A stretch of 64,000 nucleotides of DNA from Mesocentrotus franciscanus (lineage: Eukaryota; Echinodermata; Echinoidea; Camarodonta; Strongylocentrotidae). The stretch spans positions 36,861,930 to 36,925,929 of the forward strand of contig CP137668.1 in the NCBI GenBank assembly GCA_037976565.1, written 5' to 3'. Shown here one piece after another: positions 1-11,601 of this stretch. The notes under the pieces were generated by a model. The model saw nothing but the letters and a program-made list of their open reading frames with translations. It searched no databases and had not been told where the DNA came from. Each line of letters opens with the position of its first letter. The first letter of the stretch is position 1. The position numbers and the translations under genes are program-made.

Positions 1-336
1 TGTAAATTCAACGTTTAAAAAGACATGAGATTCATGACAAAAAGTGTACTTGACATGATTTCTTTGAATAAAATTTCAATCAAAGAAGTTTATGACATTG
101 AAAAGTGTGAAGTAAGAGAAATTAGAGTGTGAAACTGTTGGGTATTAAATGGAGTAAACAGGATGTTCCCTGTAGGCAAAATGCTTTTAGAAGTAACTTT
201 GCTGAAAGGAAATCACTGAGCAAACAAATGTTGATATGAAAAGCTATATAGTATGAAGCAGTTTACTGAAATACATATCACCATTTCTAGTATCATATTC
301 ATTTGGAGAGACTAGTGAAAGATGAAACCATCTGGT
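1..336. other. AT-rich noncoding stretch
   Basis: I see no open frame of note, no splice-like structure and no repeat that I recognise. Plain AT-rich sequence. Confidence 0.6.
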
Positions 337-406
337 GAGGACCAGAGGGGTGTTTAGACTCATCTACCGTTTTCTACGTTTTGGTTAATCGACCTTCTGG
401 CTCTTA
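337..406. repeat. CCAGAAGG hairpin repeat, copy 1
   Basis: The left arm reads GAGGACCAGAGGGGTGTTTA and the right arm reads GTTAATCGACCTTCTGGCTC, its imperfect reverse complement. The spacer is about 20 bases. This is a member of a hairpin family found a dozen times in the window; both arms have drifted, so it is an old copy. No coding capacity. Confidence 0.7.
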
Positions 407-1386
407 ATAGATAAAACATTAAGAGATGGTTTGAGAGAGAGAGAGAGAGTGAGTAACATAAGGGAGATCGAGCAATAGGGGGAGATGATAAAGGCTAAAC
501 ATCACTGCCCCCCCCCAAAAAAAGAATTATTTAATTATGTACGTCAATATAATTTCTTTAAAGAAATAGCTTCATTTGCTTCCCCTCATTTTATTTGTTA
601 TTTCAAATGCATGCACTATTGTTAAGATTTTCCAACATGGGCCATTAATCATTTATACAAAGCTGATTGTTCCCAGGCAAAACAACTCATTGAAAAGTAA
701 CAATAACTCATGAATGTCAATGGAAAATGCTACAATAACAATCCCTTATTCAGGCCTTTATCTTCATGGCAAATTGTAATCGATGGCCGATGTTTAATTG
801 CTCGTCGTAATGCATGACTGGATAAAGCAAGTTGGGGTTGGCAACAAAAGTCCTTTTCATAATCCATCAAATTGATCCACCTTCTAAACGGTTCCATTGT
901 GGCACCCGACCTTGACTTTCAAGAGTACAGGGTCTGTCTGTACGCTGCTTTCGTAGCCCCCTGGTGGCAATGGAATTGGTCCATTCAGGAGCGTAATACA
1001 ATGGATGGGAATAACTTGGGAGAAGTAGGGTTACTAATACAATGCTTTCTAAATGAGGCTTTGTCTGGGTATGCATTTGTGCAATTGTGCCACAATGTTC
1101 GTAAAATAAACGTGTGGTATAGGATGTATTATTTTATCAACTCTTCCAAGGTGAATCAATGGGTGAAATGTTTTGATTAAAAAATTTCTAGAATTAAAAA
1201 AAGAAAGAAACCTGTTGGCTACTGCTATGTGTTTGTCCCTAAGGCCTAATGCAGGAACCACACGTGTGATGGATTAAAATATGAAGATGAGGAAGAAAGA
1301 AATATGAAGCGGGTTTTACAGTTCATTATCAAGTCCTCTGGCATTTGCCCACAGAGGTTGATTACTATGTATATGTTTGATGAATA
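407..1386. other. Noncoding stretch with a short (GA)n run
   Basis: There is a (GA)n microsatellite at 432-449 and a C8/A7 homopolymer pair near 508-523. Two short opposing open frames at 867-1261 have no protein-like features. I see no gene. Confidence 0.55.
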
Positions 1387-1740
1387 ATGTTAACGAAATC
1401 ATTTTTTTTCCACCCTTTTCTCTCCACCCCAACCAAACATCTCTCTCTTTCTTCTCTGCTAATTATTCTATCTGTCCATCTCTCCTTTTATTCTTTTCTT
1501 CTATCCTCCATTCTCCTGGTTGATTGTCTCTTTCCCTATCCCATCCATCTATCTTCCTGTAACGGTTATGATGAACTCCTTGTTCTGAATCAACCTGTGT
1601 TTTCACTGCCACTCTTCTCCAATCCATCCTTTTTCTTGATAATATCACACTTTCCTCCACCAATCTATCTTTTTATCACATTCCTACCCCCTCTCCATCT
1701 TCTACCCATCTATTCTCTTTATGTACTCGCTGGATGATCA
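1387..1740. other. Polypyrimidine-rich low-complexity tract
   Basis: The + strand is dominated by C and T, with scattered TCTC, CCATC and TTCC words. A 116-codon frame on the + strand exists only because pyrimidine codons (Ser, Leu, Phe, Pro) contain no stops. It should not be called a gene. Triplex-prone DNA is possible. Confidence 0.65.
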
Positions 1741-2925
1741 ATCTTCCTCTTGCTGAACCTCCGCTCAATGTACACATGGATCTACGTACTGACACGCAAA
1801 CCTATCTTGTTGGTAAGTTCTGCCCTTTCCTTGTTTCCTCATTTTTTAAACGGCCATTATTATCATTCTTGTATACAATTATCATTATTTAGTGAATGGT
1901 AAGTGAAATTAATCAAGAAGTTGTGACAAGAAATGTGAATTATTACAAGACTGAAATTTTAATTCCCCCCTTTAAAAAAAGAAACATTTGGAATTAAAGA
2001 TAGTGATCAAAAGTGCACAGAATTAGCCTATCATATATTGTAACAATCAGCCAAAGTACATCTTTGTGATTATTTGGATGACAAAGTGGGTGGGAAATTA
2101 GTGGACTCTGTTCAATCTTGTATTCATATAATTAATTTTGAATCTGTAGTGTATTTGATTGATGATGTATCTCATAATGAAGCCTTGCCCTTCAGAAACA
2201 ATATTTAATGGAATTTTTCGACCGCTCAGACTGATGATAAAATGAGTGAATGAGATGAATAAACTTATGAAAAACAGTATTTTTACCATGTGCAACTATA
2301 CAATGTCTTTGGACCTATTCACGGAGATACAATTACCCAGTGGCCTTGCACGCTCTAAACACGCCACAGTATCTTGCCAAATTCACCCATTTCTGCCAGA
2401 GTGTTTGTCCAGCGATTATCACACATACTCTCAGAGCGTTTTGAAGTCTCCATTGTTTGGGCAAGAAGTGACTCATTTTTCTCAGGTCAAAGGTCACAGT
2501 CAAGACTGTTGATAAATCTGGGTTTTAGATCAAGGTTACAAAAGGGGGCTCTGACCGTTTCTATTCAAGCTCGACCGATCGATCAAATCGACGGGAACAT
2601 TGGCAATTTACCCTTTTACCTGTAAATTTAACCACCTTTTTAAATGAGCTCGTATTTTAAATATCTAGAGCACTGTTGGGTACAAAAGGTGCTGATTTAT
2701 AACCTTGAATTAGTAAGGTATAAGTTATCTAAAAATGCAAAATATCCATCCAAATAAAATTTATGCTGATTGTGCTGTAAAGATTCTCCTTGCGGACAAA
2801 GAGCAAATTTTTACCTGGCCATGTTTTATTAGGGGGTATCCTTTTAAAAGATGATTTTGAACCCTAACTTTTCATAGCAATATTTTGACAAATAAATAGA
2901 ATACAAGATTGATTGAAATGGGATG
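1741..2925. other. AT-rich noncoding stretch
   Basis: A donor-like TTGGTAAGT lies at about 1809 without a matching acceptor or open exon. The frames at 2246-2625 overlap each other and look random. I see no gene. Confidence 0.55.
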
Positions 2926-2940
2926 AAGAGAGATGGAGAA

Positions 2941-2982
<42 letters not shown>

Positions 2983-2989
2983 TGATGAA

Positions 2990-3030
<41 letters not shown>

Positions 3031-3180
3031 GGGTGGAGATAGAGGGGTGGAGATAGAGGGGGAGAGTATGTATAAGAGACCACAAGACAGAGAGAGAGAG
3101 GGGGAATCCTCAAAGACATTCTGTATACAGTGCGAAGAGTGTCAGAGAGGGAAAGAGATAGAGAAAGAGAGAGATTCTGA
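2926..3180. repeat. (GA)n purine microsatellite
   Basis: The + strand is nearly all purine, with long GAGAGA runs broken by three spaced GGGGTGGAGATAGAG-like units around 3029-3062. The 123-codon minus-strand frame here is repeated Ser-Leu from (CT)n and is not a gene. Long mirror-symmetric purine tracts of this kind can form H-DNA. Confidence 0.85.
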
Positions 3181-3419
3181 TGACAAGAAATTGTCCAATT
3201 CATCTTTGAGATCACCTACTATGTCAACACAAACATTTTTCATGGCTGCTCCCCTGTCCAGGAATAAAAGATGATTGACAATTACTCCTTCCATCTCATC
3301 CTTTTCCTAGTCTTGCTTTTACCACCCTTTATTGACAGTGGAAACCGATAGCATCACGGTTGTAATCTGACGGCTAGATTTTGGGGAACATGGGGTGCTC
3401 ATTAATGGCATTGTGATCA
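3181..3419. other. Unremarkable noncoding stretch
   Basis: Between two simple-sequence blocks. I see no gene and no further structure. Confidence 0.5.
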
Positions 3420-3832
3420 ATATATTCATCATCATCTCTGCCATTACTGCCAACGCCATTATAACCGTCATCATCATCTCCTAACCACTCTACCATCTCC
3501 CCACCACTCCACATGATCATCATCACCATTACCATAATCATCCATCACCAGCATCCCCACTATTACTGAGATGACAAGGAGCATCATTATTATCACAAGG
3601 ACTATCATTACCACAACCATCACTACCATCATCATCACCACCATCATAATCATCACCATCATCATCATCATCACCATCATCACCATCATCATTATCACTA
3701 CCACTACCATCTTCACCATAATCATCACTATCATTATCATCACCACAACCTACATCACCACCACTACCACAATAACCGCCATCACCTCCACCTCCACCAC
3801 CACCACCATTACCCCCGATCATCACCATGTTT
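3420..3832. repeat. (ATC)n/(ACC)n trinucleotide block
   Basis: About 400 bases of ATC, ACC, ATT and ACT triplets on the + strand. From roughly 3603 to 3770 the + strand contains no G. Frames on both strands translate as Thr/Ile, Met/Val or Asp/Gly runs, and all are artefacts of the triplet repeat. The interruptions show this is an old array. Confidence 0.85.
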
Positions 3833-4845
3833 TTTAAGCCACAAAAGGGTGAACATGGTCTTGGAACCCAAGACTACCCAAAAGGTATAGCATCATCTAC
3901 AGAACTGCTGACTACCCTTCTCCCCATCCTTCTAAAAACCCATCAATTTTCCCTTCCAGACACTCTTCTCTTTATTGACACATTTACTGTCATCCAGTCA
4001 AGTCTTTATGGGAGAAATTTATTCCCACACTTATCCCCTCTCTCTAAAGGACTGTCCCAGCCTCTGCGTCTTTATAATTTATAGAGATAATTCTTAAAGG
4101 TTGAATCCGGAAAGGTGAGGCACTGTGCCAAGAAAGGAAGTTGTTATATATCTTTGTTGTTGAAGAGATTTGAAATAAAACGTTTTAAACACAGCTCAGA
4201 ATCGATTTAAGGTTTCTTATCTGCTTAAATTAGTTCATGTTGTCCAAAATTCAAGAATAATAAAAAGCATTGACAATTGCCATTATTTTAGGAAATGAAC
4301 CCATAATGGTGTCATGAAATAATTCTGCCAATCCTTTTTCCTCCATCAATAAATAAGATAATTGGGTTTTACAGTGTCACCATCCCCCCACTATATGTTT
4401 TCATTAACTTCTTTACTTTCCTGAGATTATTTAATTTTAAACTTATGTAAGATTTTCTCTGTATCAGTTGCATGATTAATATTCTTGCCATCATTAAATG
4501 TCTATCCCATTGCATCACACAAAAACAAATATCACTGGCAAGATATTTTAGGGGGTCTAACGATACCTTACGACACTTTTCTTTAAAATAAACGAACGCT
4601 TGTACTTTATTGCTTGGGAGATTTCTGACATGATTCTGAGTACCTCGGAAGGGCAATTGGTCATTATGGAAGGTGAATACACTCTTCAAGAACTGTCTAC
4701 TCGATGCAGCCAAATTTATTTGGGTGGGATTAAAGCTGTAGTATGTTATTTATGGACAGGAGAAGAGTACTCTTTCAATATCTATTGGTCTTTCTATAGT
4801 GTTTGAGTGTCTAAACGTGCAAATTTTAGTTGTCTTGTAGTGTAA
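3833..4845. other. AT-rich noncoding stretch
   Basis: Short overlapping frames on both strands at 3827-4084 and 4369-4806 have no domain-like features. I see no gene or repeat. Confidence 0.5.
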
Positions 4846-4885
4846 TTTTTTGGGGGTTTTTTTTTTTGGGGGGGGAGGGGGTTTG
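4846..4885. repeat. T-run and G-run pair
   Basis: A T11 run is followed by G8, A and G5, preceded by another T5-G5 step. Homopolymer junctions of this kind are unstable and prone to assembly error. Confidence 0.7.
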
Positions 4886-5650
4886 CAGTGGGTAACAGTA
4901 GTCCTAAAGCAGTGATAAAAAGATGTTATCTTGCACCATATTGTAAAGATAGATCCTAAATCAGTGTTGAATCAGGTTGTCGATCTTTGGTAGATGTGGA
5001 ATTCACACTGCATATGTTTGGTGTAGAACCTGTGTAATATCTGTGTAGCTAGATTGTCAATTTAAGATAAACATGGAGTAGATATTGAGGATAATAAGAG
5101 TAATCAAGTGGTAATCAATCATGGGACAGTTGTGAAGTAAACCTTGTGTAGATTCTCTGCAGAACTAGTGTAAGATCTGTGTATTTGTTTCGGAGTAAAC
5201 ATGGAGTAGAAACGAATTACGCCAAGTTTGATCAGTTAGTGGATCAGTAGTAAATTTGGTGTAAACATTGTGTAAATTTGGTGTAGAGCTACATGTGATA
5301 ATGTGTAAACTTTGAATGGACCACTGAGTATGAAGGATAATTACATAGTTAATCTTAGGTAGATGTGGAGTCAGGTAAACCCTTGTGAATTTAGTGTAGA
5401 ATCAGATTTACCTAGACACACTATACTTGAAGTAAATTGGAGTAGAGCCAGAATGCATCAACTGTTGATGTACATACCTGGGTATTTTAAAGGTAATCTA
5501 GGAGTAGATCTACAGCAGATGTAGTAAACTATGTGTAAACTATGTGTAAGTTATATACACCATGAGTTGGATCAAGCTGGAAATATACCAACAGTTTTCT
5601 AGGGTAAGTCAAAGATACATCTGTAGTAAACATGCTGTAGCCTTTAAAAT
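4886..5650 (+). other. C-poor GTGTARA-rich stretch with GTAAAC cluster
   Basis: The + strand is rich in GTGTAGA, GTGTAAA and GAGTAGA words and poor in C. GTAAAC occurs at 5137, 5195, 5261, 5305, 5375, 5524, 5535 and 5626, always on the + strand. GTAAAC is the core of the forkhead-family site RTAAAYA (established knowledge). The stretch may be a decayed minisatellite, a regulatory cluster, or both. There is no coding frame. Confidence 0.45.
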
Positions 5651-6359
5651 AAAAATAAGAATAAAAGTATCCAGATTGCATTTTACAGCTAGTCTCGCTG
5701 ATTTCTAATAAGTACAATATCAGTGGAATAATTCCTTATGGTTGGATTTACAACAACGCTATCATCAACTGATGTTACAGGTTTCCTTGAGTAATGCATG
5801 TATGGATCATGAAGTAGGTCAGGGTTATTGCGAGGCACCTACTCACATGGGACGGTAGCGCAGAATATTTTATATCTCAGGCCTCCAGACATTGTTATCT
5901 GAATGTAGAAGAGCGAAGAGGTCTTGTAACCCCGAGCAGAGAGATCTGTTCATGACCCAGGTCAGGGATACAGTTTGAGGCTTGTTCTCATTCGTACATG
6001 TATACGTTCAGTGGCAGAACTCTTTTCCATTGTCACTCTTGGACAGGGCTATCTGGAGCTGATATGACAAATAGATTTGTCTATTTTTTGTCACACAAGC
6101 TGTGTTTGCATGACACCGTAGTTGTTTTACACCATATGTTTTGAAACCATGAGGTTATAAACAATAACCCACTAACCACTAATTGGGTTCACATGGCATC
6201 AAAAGAACTATCGGTACTGCTCAAAGTTTTAAGCTACAATCCAGGCAAGCGGTCGTAACTGCAAGCTGGTAAAACCTGGAAGTTAATTGTGTGTGCACTG
6301 TACATAACCTCAAGTTAGAACCCCTGCTGCACATACTTTTCATGTTAACCATAAGATTG
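5651..6359. other. AT-rich noncoding stretch
   Basis: I see no gene. The composition returns to window-typical after the GTAAAC-rich stretch. Confidence 0.5.
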
Positions 6360-6460
6360 CTCATAGTTTAAAACTTGAAGTATGCTTCAAGTTTCCAGAA
6401 CCGTTAATGCTTGTTCACTGCCCGTAACTACAACATAAACTTGAAGTTTAAAACCATGAG
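6360..6460. repeat. Nested inverted repeat
   Basis: An outer imperfect inverted repeat pairs 6360-6384 with 6434-6460, sharing the words CATAGTTTAAAACTT and AAGTTTAAAACCATG. Inside it, AAACTTGAAG at 6371-6380 and CTTCAAGTTT at 6385-6394 form a perfect 10-bp stem with a four-base loop. It is probably the centre of a decayed foldback element whose ends I could not define. Confidence 0.5.
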
Positions 6461-9083
6461 CTAAACTTGAGATATATAGACTCCCGTATGAACCTAGCTC
6501 TTGATTTTCCAGAACAGATCTGGCTTGGGTTTGACCCAGGTCATGGTTATATAGTACAAGGATATCTTCACGATAGGAGGTGACCTTGGGGTCGTTGGTG
6601 ATGATTGTGTGACAGGGGTATCACAAGTGATTATAGAATCACGGAGGTTTCCAGTGAAAAGAGAAAGCATGTTTACCTACATGTAAGTAATGTTAGTAAT
6701 ATGCACTATACAAACAACTCATTATTTTTGTTACTATCATATATTTTTTTGAAATAAAACATCAATTGTTTTCTTTTTTTTAAAGATTATCGGTTGGGTT
6801 GATTCTTGTGATTGATAATAGACTGAAATTGTGATTATTGTACAAGACATATGATCAATAGCATGTAAAGAAAAGAATTAGAGCAGATTGATCAAATCAT
6901 CATGTGTTTTGTTTTGTTTTGAGGGGTGGTATTTCTCCTTAGCAATTTCATTCTTGAAGGTAAAAATAATGTTTATGAAATCTTTATAATTTCATTCAGT
7001 TACCAAAAAGCAGTTCAGATCAAATGGTAAAGTAATTGAGAAAAACATGTAATTATAACAATGATAATAGTGGCTACATGTATCACACACATATCTGTCT
7101 TACATGACACTCGTGGAGCTTTGTATGATTACCCCAGCTTTTATATTGTGTAGATCTTCTAAAATAAGTTATCCATTTTTTCCCCTCCATGACATTGGCA
7201 CATCTAGGTCATGGACGTCCTATGTAGCAAGTCATTATAGATGAACTTGAGATAATGGTCCAAGGGGTTTTGGAATGGGAATTATCTGCTAAGTAAATAG
7301 TATCGCATAGATTTTCCGCGACGAAACGGTAGGATGGATAGAGTGAGACAAAATGGCTGATTGAAAGATCACTCATGTCATTATACATTTATCATCCAGT
7401 TTAAGATAAGATAGAGTGCCAGTTAGGGTCAGTGATTTAGTTCATCATGTTGTTGTAATGATATATCTCATGCATGCAAGTGGAATGTTATAATTGCAGG
7501 ACAATTTGAGACCTGTTATATTGTAAGAACAGAGACTTTGATCTGTTAATTGTTAGATAGTGACCAGTTGTCAATAATTTAGAGTTAATTAGCGATGTTA
7601 TTAAGCCATTTAAGGTGTTATTAACTAGATGCAACCTATTGAAGTAGGGACATCATTCATTTTGGTTAAGTTTATTATGACTGATGCTATACATGCATGC
7701 ATGATTCCTATGCAGTGCAGCTAAGAAATGCATAGTACATGGTAGGTTAGGACAAAGTCCAAGATAGGTAAAGAATATTTTGGCCAAGAGTGGAATGGTT
7801 TAAGGAATTTTAAAAAGGGAAATCAATGGAGGAAATTGGTAGTGTCTTCATTGAAGCAATTGCTTACATGTCTTATTAGGAGTACATATTAATGTGATAG
7901 CGACACAATTTAGATCTTGTTCTAATACTCTATTGCAGTCATTTAAAAGAGGCAAATAGCTTAATTGTGACTCTGAGAATTAACGAAGATTCATGCATAT
8001 GAAATTGTCTTCTGTTTTCCTGATTGAAAAATTCTTGTCTATTAGAATTATTCAACGTAACTGACAGTCGGCCATGTTGAATGTTTATGAAAGCACTCTC
8101 ATTGAATGGCGTGAATGTGATTTGTAGAACAATGGATGATGGAATGATGGGTGGATATCAACCCCGGTGGCTTAAACAGGATGAGATGGGTAAGGGTACT
8201 CAGGAATAAATAAGTGCTACTCATCGTATCCCCTCTATGGACTAATACCTCCCTCATTAAATAGTCTAACATTCCAAACACTTTCTCACCAAAAGTACAT
8301 CCTGCCCTGTAACTTTCATCATCACCAAAATCAAGAAGGAATTTTCAGGTGTTCTGTTTTGTTTTGATTTGTATTGTATTTCTGTTTAACAAAAATATTA
8401 TGTTGTGGACTCATGAATATGCAGTTTAATATAATGGTGTTGAACCTTTCTGGAAAGTAGGTGAATATTTTAAGCAGATTAAAGACCTGGGGGAAATCAT
8501 TGTAAATAGGTTATTATATGCGACTACGAATCTCAAATTTAGATAGAGCTATCTCACGATACACATGTATTATCATAGTCAAGGGTGGAAGCATACCTTC
8601 CAAGCTCAGTTGGTAAATTAAAGCATTTTCCTTCTGTTCTTTCTTTCCAAAGAAGCAATGGCCATTCCTTATTTCGACTAAATTATAACCAGATTGATCT
8701 TGAGTGCGACTGTAACTATGGAAACTCATTTTCCTATTCGAGAAGAGAAAAACTTGAAGGGTCTGGATTAGGAAGACTATCGATTAGCTGCTGAGAAATG
8801 ATGAAGTGAGTGGCAGGGGGATGATGCTTACAGACCAATGTTTGCATTGTTCAAATATTTGATTTATTTTTAGTCTGCCGCATAGGAAGCGTACGTAGCC
8901 CACAAGACCAATAGTCCACTATCCTATCCTAGGGACATGTAGTCGTTTGTCATTTGTCCAGTCTCGTGAAAGGAATCAAGTGCTTTTCTCTCTCTCTTTT
9001 CATTCAAAGGACTACTTATTTGTTATCCTATTGTATCCCATCCCAAGGTCATGGATATGTAGGAATTTACTTATTAGACCAGA
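6461..9083. other. AT-rich noncoding stretch
   Basis: About 2.6 kb with only short unrelated frames (8099-8281, 8514-8794). I see no splice-delimited exon, no RNA gene and no repeat family shared with the rest of the window. Confidence 0.5.
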
Positions 9084-9357
9084 GGGGTGTTTCACAAAGA
9101 CGAAGATCGACTTTAAATCGGACTTAACTATGGCAGGCCGTTCATGTCACTGTTTGCTCTCACCATTTACTGGCATTGGTCTCTCAAGGGGCTTACAAAT
9201 CATGGTAAAAATCTACAGAATTTACATTTTTGATCATTCATTATTGAAGGAAAAAAGATCATCTAAAGATCATAATGGTGAGAGCAAACAGTGGCATGAA
9301 CGGCCTGCTATAGTTAAGTCCAACTTAAAGCCGATCTTGGTCTTTGTGAAACACCCT
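9084..9357 (+). mobile_element. Foldback MITE, family A, copy 1
   Basis: Non-autonomous DNA element of about 274 bp with terminal inverted repeats of about 80 bp. The left end begins GGGGTGTTTCACAAAGAC and the right end is its reverse complement, GTCTTTGTGAAACACCC. Both arms contain GGACTTAACTATGGCAGG-like and GTTTGCTCTCACC words. A second copy at 60891-61170 has the same arms with the middle inverted. The frames at 8947-9423 and 9270-9458 are only this repeat read through. The superfamily is unknown to me; no clear target duplication is visible. Confidence 0.85.
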
Positions 9358-9473
9358 CCAGGAGTTCTTAATCTTACAATCTTTCGTGTGTCTCTCAATT
9401 TCTTTGTTTTATCATCAATGTGACTTAAACATGAATTTGCGTTTGTGCAATTGACCATTTTCGTAATCCGTTT

Positions 9474-9536
9474 GTAGCCAGAAGGGTGTTAGGTCATATA
9501 CTTTAACACAGAGTTAACGCCCTTCTGCCTCTGACC
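9474..9536. repeat. CCAGAAGG hairpin repeat, copy 2
   Basis: Left arm TAGCCAGAAGGGTGTTAG and right arm GAGTTAACGCCCTTCTGCCT pair over most of their length, with a spacer of about 20 bases. This is one of the better preserved copies. Confidence 0.75.
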
Positions 9537-9564
9537 TGATAATATAGGCCTACCCCGTCTCTTT

Positions 9565-9632
9565 GGAGATAGAAGGCGTAACACTGTATGAAAGAATATG
9601 AGTCGATGTCCTTCTGACTTTAAACAGATGAT
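9565..9632. repeat. CCAGAAGG hairpin repeat, copy 3
   Basis: Left arm GGAGATAGAAGGCGTAACAC and right arm GAGTCGATGTCCTTCTGACT, ending in AACAGATGAT like other family members. It sits only about 30 bases after copy 2, so two hairpins lie side by side. Confidence 0.65.
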
Positions 9633-11578
9633 ATATTCCCTTTAACACACAGTGTATCAGTATGACATTGATGTATTGCCAGGGTTCACATAAATATTGC
9701 ATTGAACTTTCAGCACCAATGCTTGAGTAGTAGAAGCAACTTTTAAACATGATGCCTGCTAAACTGGGATGATTACTCACCTACATATAAACCCTGGTAT
9801 TAAAGGTGTGTTGCATCTGTTAGGTGATAAAAAACACAAATTGGAACATTGTGGTAAGTTTAGTGGGAGAATGGATGATTATAGTATTTTTTCATTTACT
9901 TTATTTGTCATATTTGAGTTAGAATTAATCATCTTTTTCTTCATTGTCCGGTGTCATTTATACCTTTATATTATAAAAATTAACTTTAGGGTTTATCTTT
10001 AGGCTTCAAGTTTGATTCTTGTTGTTAGAAAACCATTGTAATAATGGGTATGATACATGTGTAAACAAAAATATGTTAGTGTCTCAATCTTAAATTTAAA
10101 TTTGAATATTGATTATGAAGAGTTTTATGCAAAATATAAAGGTTTTCATTGATTAGTCATGTAACTTTTGAAAATAAAATGCAAGGTGATATTGTGCATA
10201 GAGGCAGTGGCAATATGTGCAACATGTCAATATCATGAGAAAGTGATTGGAAACTGTATGATGCATGTTTCTCTGCTCTGGCTGATATAATTTTCATAAT
10301 TCCATTCCATTTGAAGAAGAAAAAAAAGGACTAATATGAAAATTTTAGTAGCCAAAGACACATACTACCCTATCCCTTTGACCTCTTTCCAAACCGTAAT
10401 CCATCTGTCCATCAGGTTTTCCAAAGTTAAGGAACAATCGAAAGCCGCTGAACAACATTGAATGTGAAACTAAACAGAGACAATTCCATGGAATATCCCA
10501 GAATAAGCCCCAATGTTGTAGCTCTGGTTCCATTGCACGCCAGACAAGGCCAATGTCAACCGATATAACAGGGCTACGGATTCTTGAGGAGAATGGAGGT
10601 CAGGTTGGTCTAGCCTTAATACCTCCCCACATTCCACCAGATTCTTCCAGGTGTGCTCCGCCGAGAAAACAATCCCGACCCCTGACCCCTTGCCTCCTGT
10701 GCCAAGATATCTGATGCCAATTTGCAGAGCAGCATGACCCCGGGACGGTTTGGTTCGGAGAAGGACAGTGCATGGGAGTAGTGTGGCGTGTGTGTTACCG
10801 AAGGGCTTTTCCAGTGTGTCCGTCCACAGTTAGTGTTTGTTTGTTTGTGTGCGTTACTCAGAAGGGTGGGAGTTAACATGTATGGAAAGTTGTCATTGGT
10901 TTTGAAAGGGATGTACATAACCTTCATCATCTATTTTCTCATCTTTTCTTCTTTTTATACTTATCTTATCTTATCCTTTCTCTTCATGCTATTTTCTATA
11001 CGTTGCTGTATGTTCCTTCTCATTATCAAGTTCTTTGTACATCCATTCCTGACTTATTTCACTTTTTGTTTTCTGTAATTATTATTTTATTCCTCTTTTC
11101 CCCTTTTTCTTCCATTCTTACAGTCCTCTTTGATTTATTTGTTACACCCTTTGCCAGTATGCTGTCCATCTCCTCATTTAAAACAGTTATTCATATCTGA
11201 TTCCCTGCATATAAAACGCTACATGAATGTCAACAACTGTTGTATAAAGTACTCCACAGTAGTGCGTATTGCCAAGTTAACCCCAACCAAGTTTTGACAG
11301 TGCTCAAATATGATTACTGTCATCTTGTTTCCCTTCCGATCCTCTCTCCCAAATTTGATTTTGACTCTGACTGGTCCCAGGTACGTACGTTGGAGCGGGT
11401 GCACCCAGTGCCTGTTCCTGCCCTCCTTAATTCACCACTGGTGTAAATTTTACCCTCCCTACGGTCCCCGGTCTACCCCCTGAAGCGCTACACAATGTGT
11501 CACCTGTTGGTATCTTGGTGTATGTCAGTAAATTTAATTCACCTATTGGCAGGGGCAGCTTGGGGGTGAATATGCTCA
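9633..11578. other. Noncoding stretch with a GC-richer patch
   Basis: Mostly AT-rich. A GC-richer patch at about 10560-10880 could be a conserved regulatory element or the edge of an old repeat. The opposing frames at 10616-11078 show no domains. I see no gene. Confidence 0.5.
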
Positions 11579-11601
11579 GGGGGTGGGGAGGAGGGTGGGG
11601 G
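11579..11601 (+). other. G-quadruplex-forming run
   Basis: The + strand has G5, T, G4, AGGA, G3, T, G5. That is four G-runs of three or more with loops of 1, 4 and 1, which fits the canonical G3+N1-7 rule. Confidence 0.7.

Noticed and set aside
2844..3215. 123-codon minus-strand frame
   Set aside because: Pure (GA)n/(CT)n microsatellite translation.
3474..3837. Met/Val-, Asp/Gly- and Thr/Ile-rich frames on both strands
   Set aside because: All are readings of the same trinucleotide block.
8947..9458. Frames on both strands with similar peptides, also seen near 60809-61221
   Set aside because: The similarity comes from the arms of the family A foldback MITE, not from a protein family.
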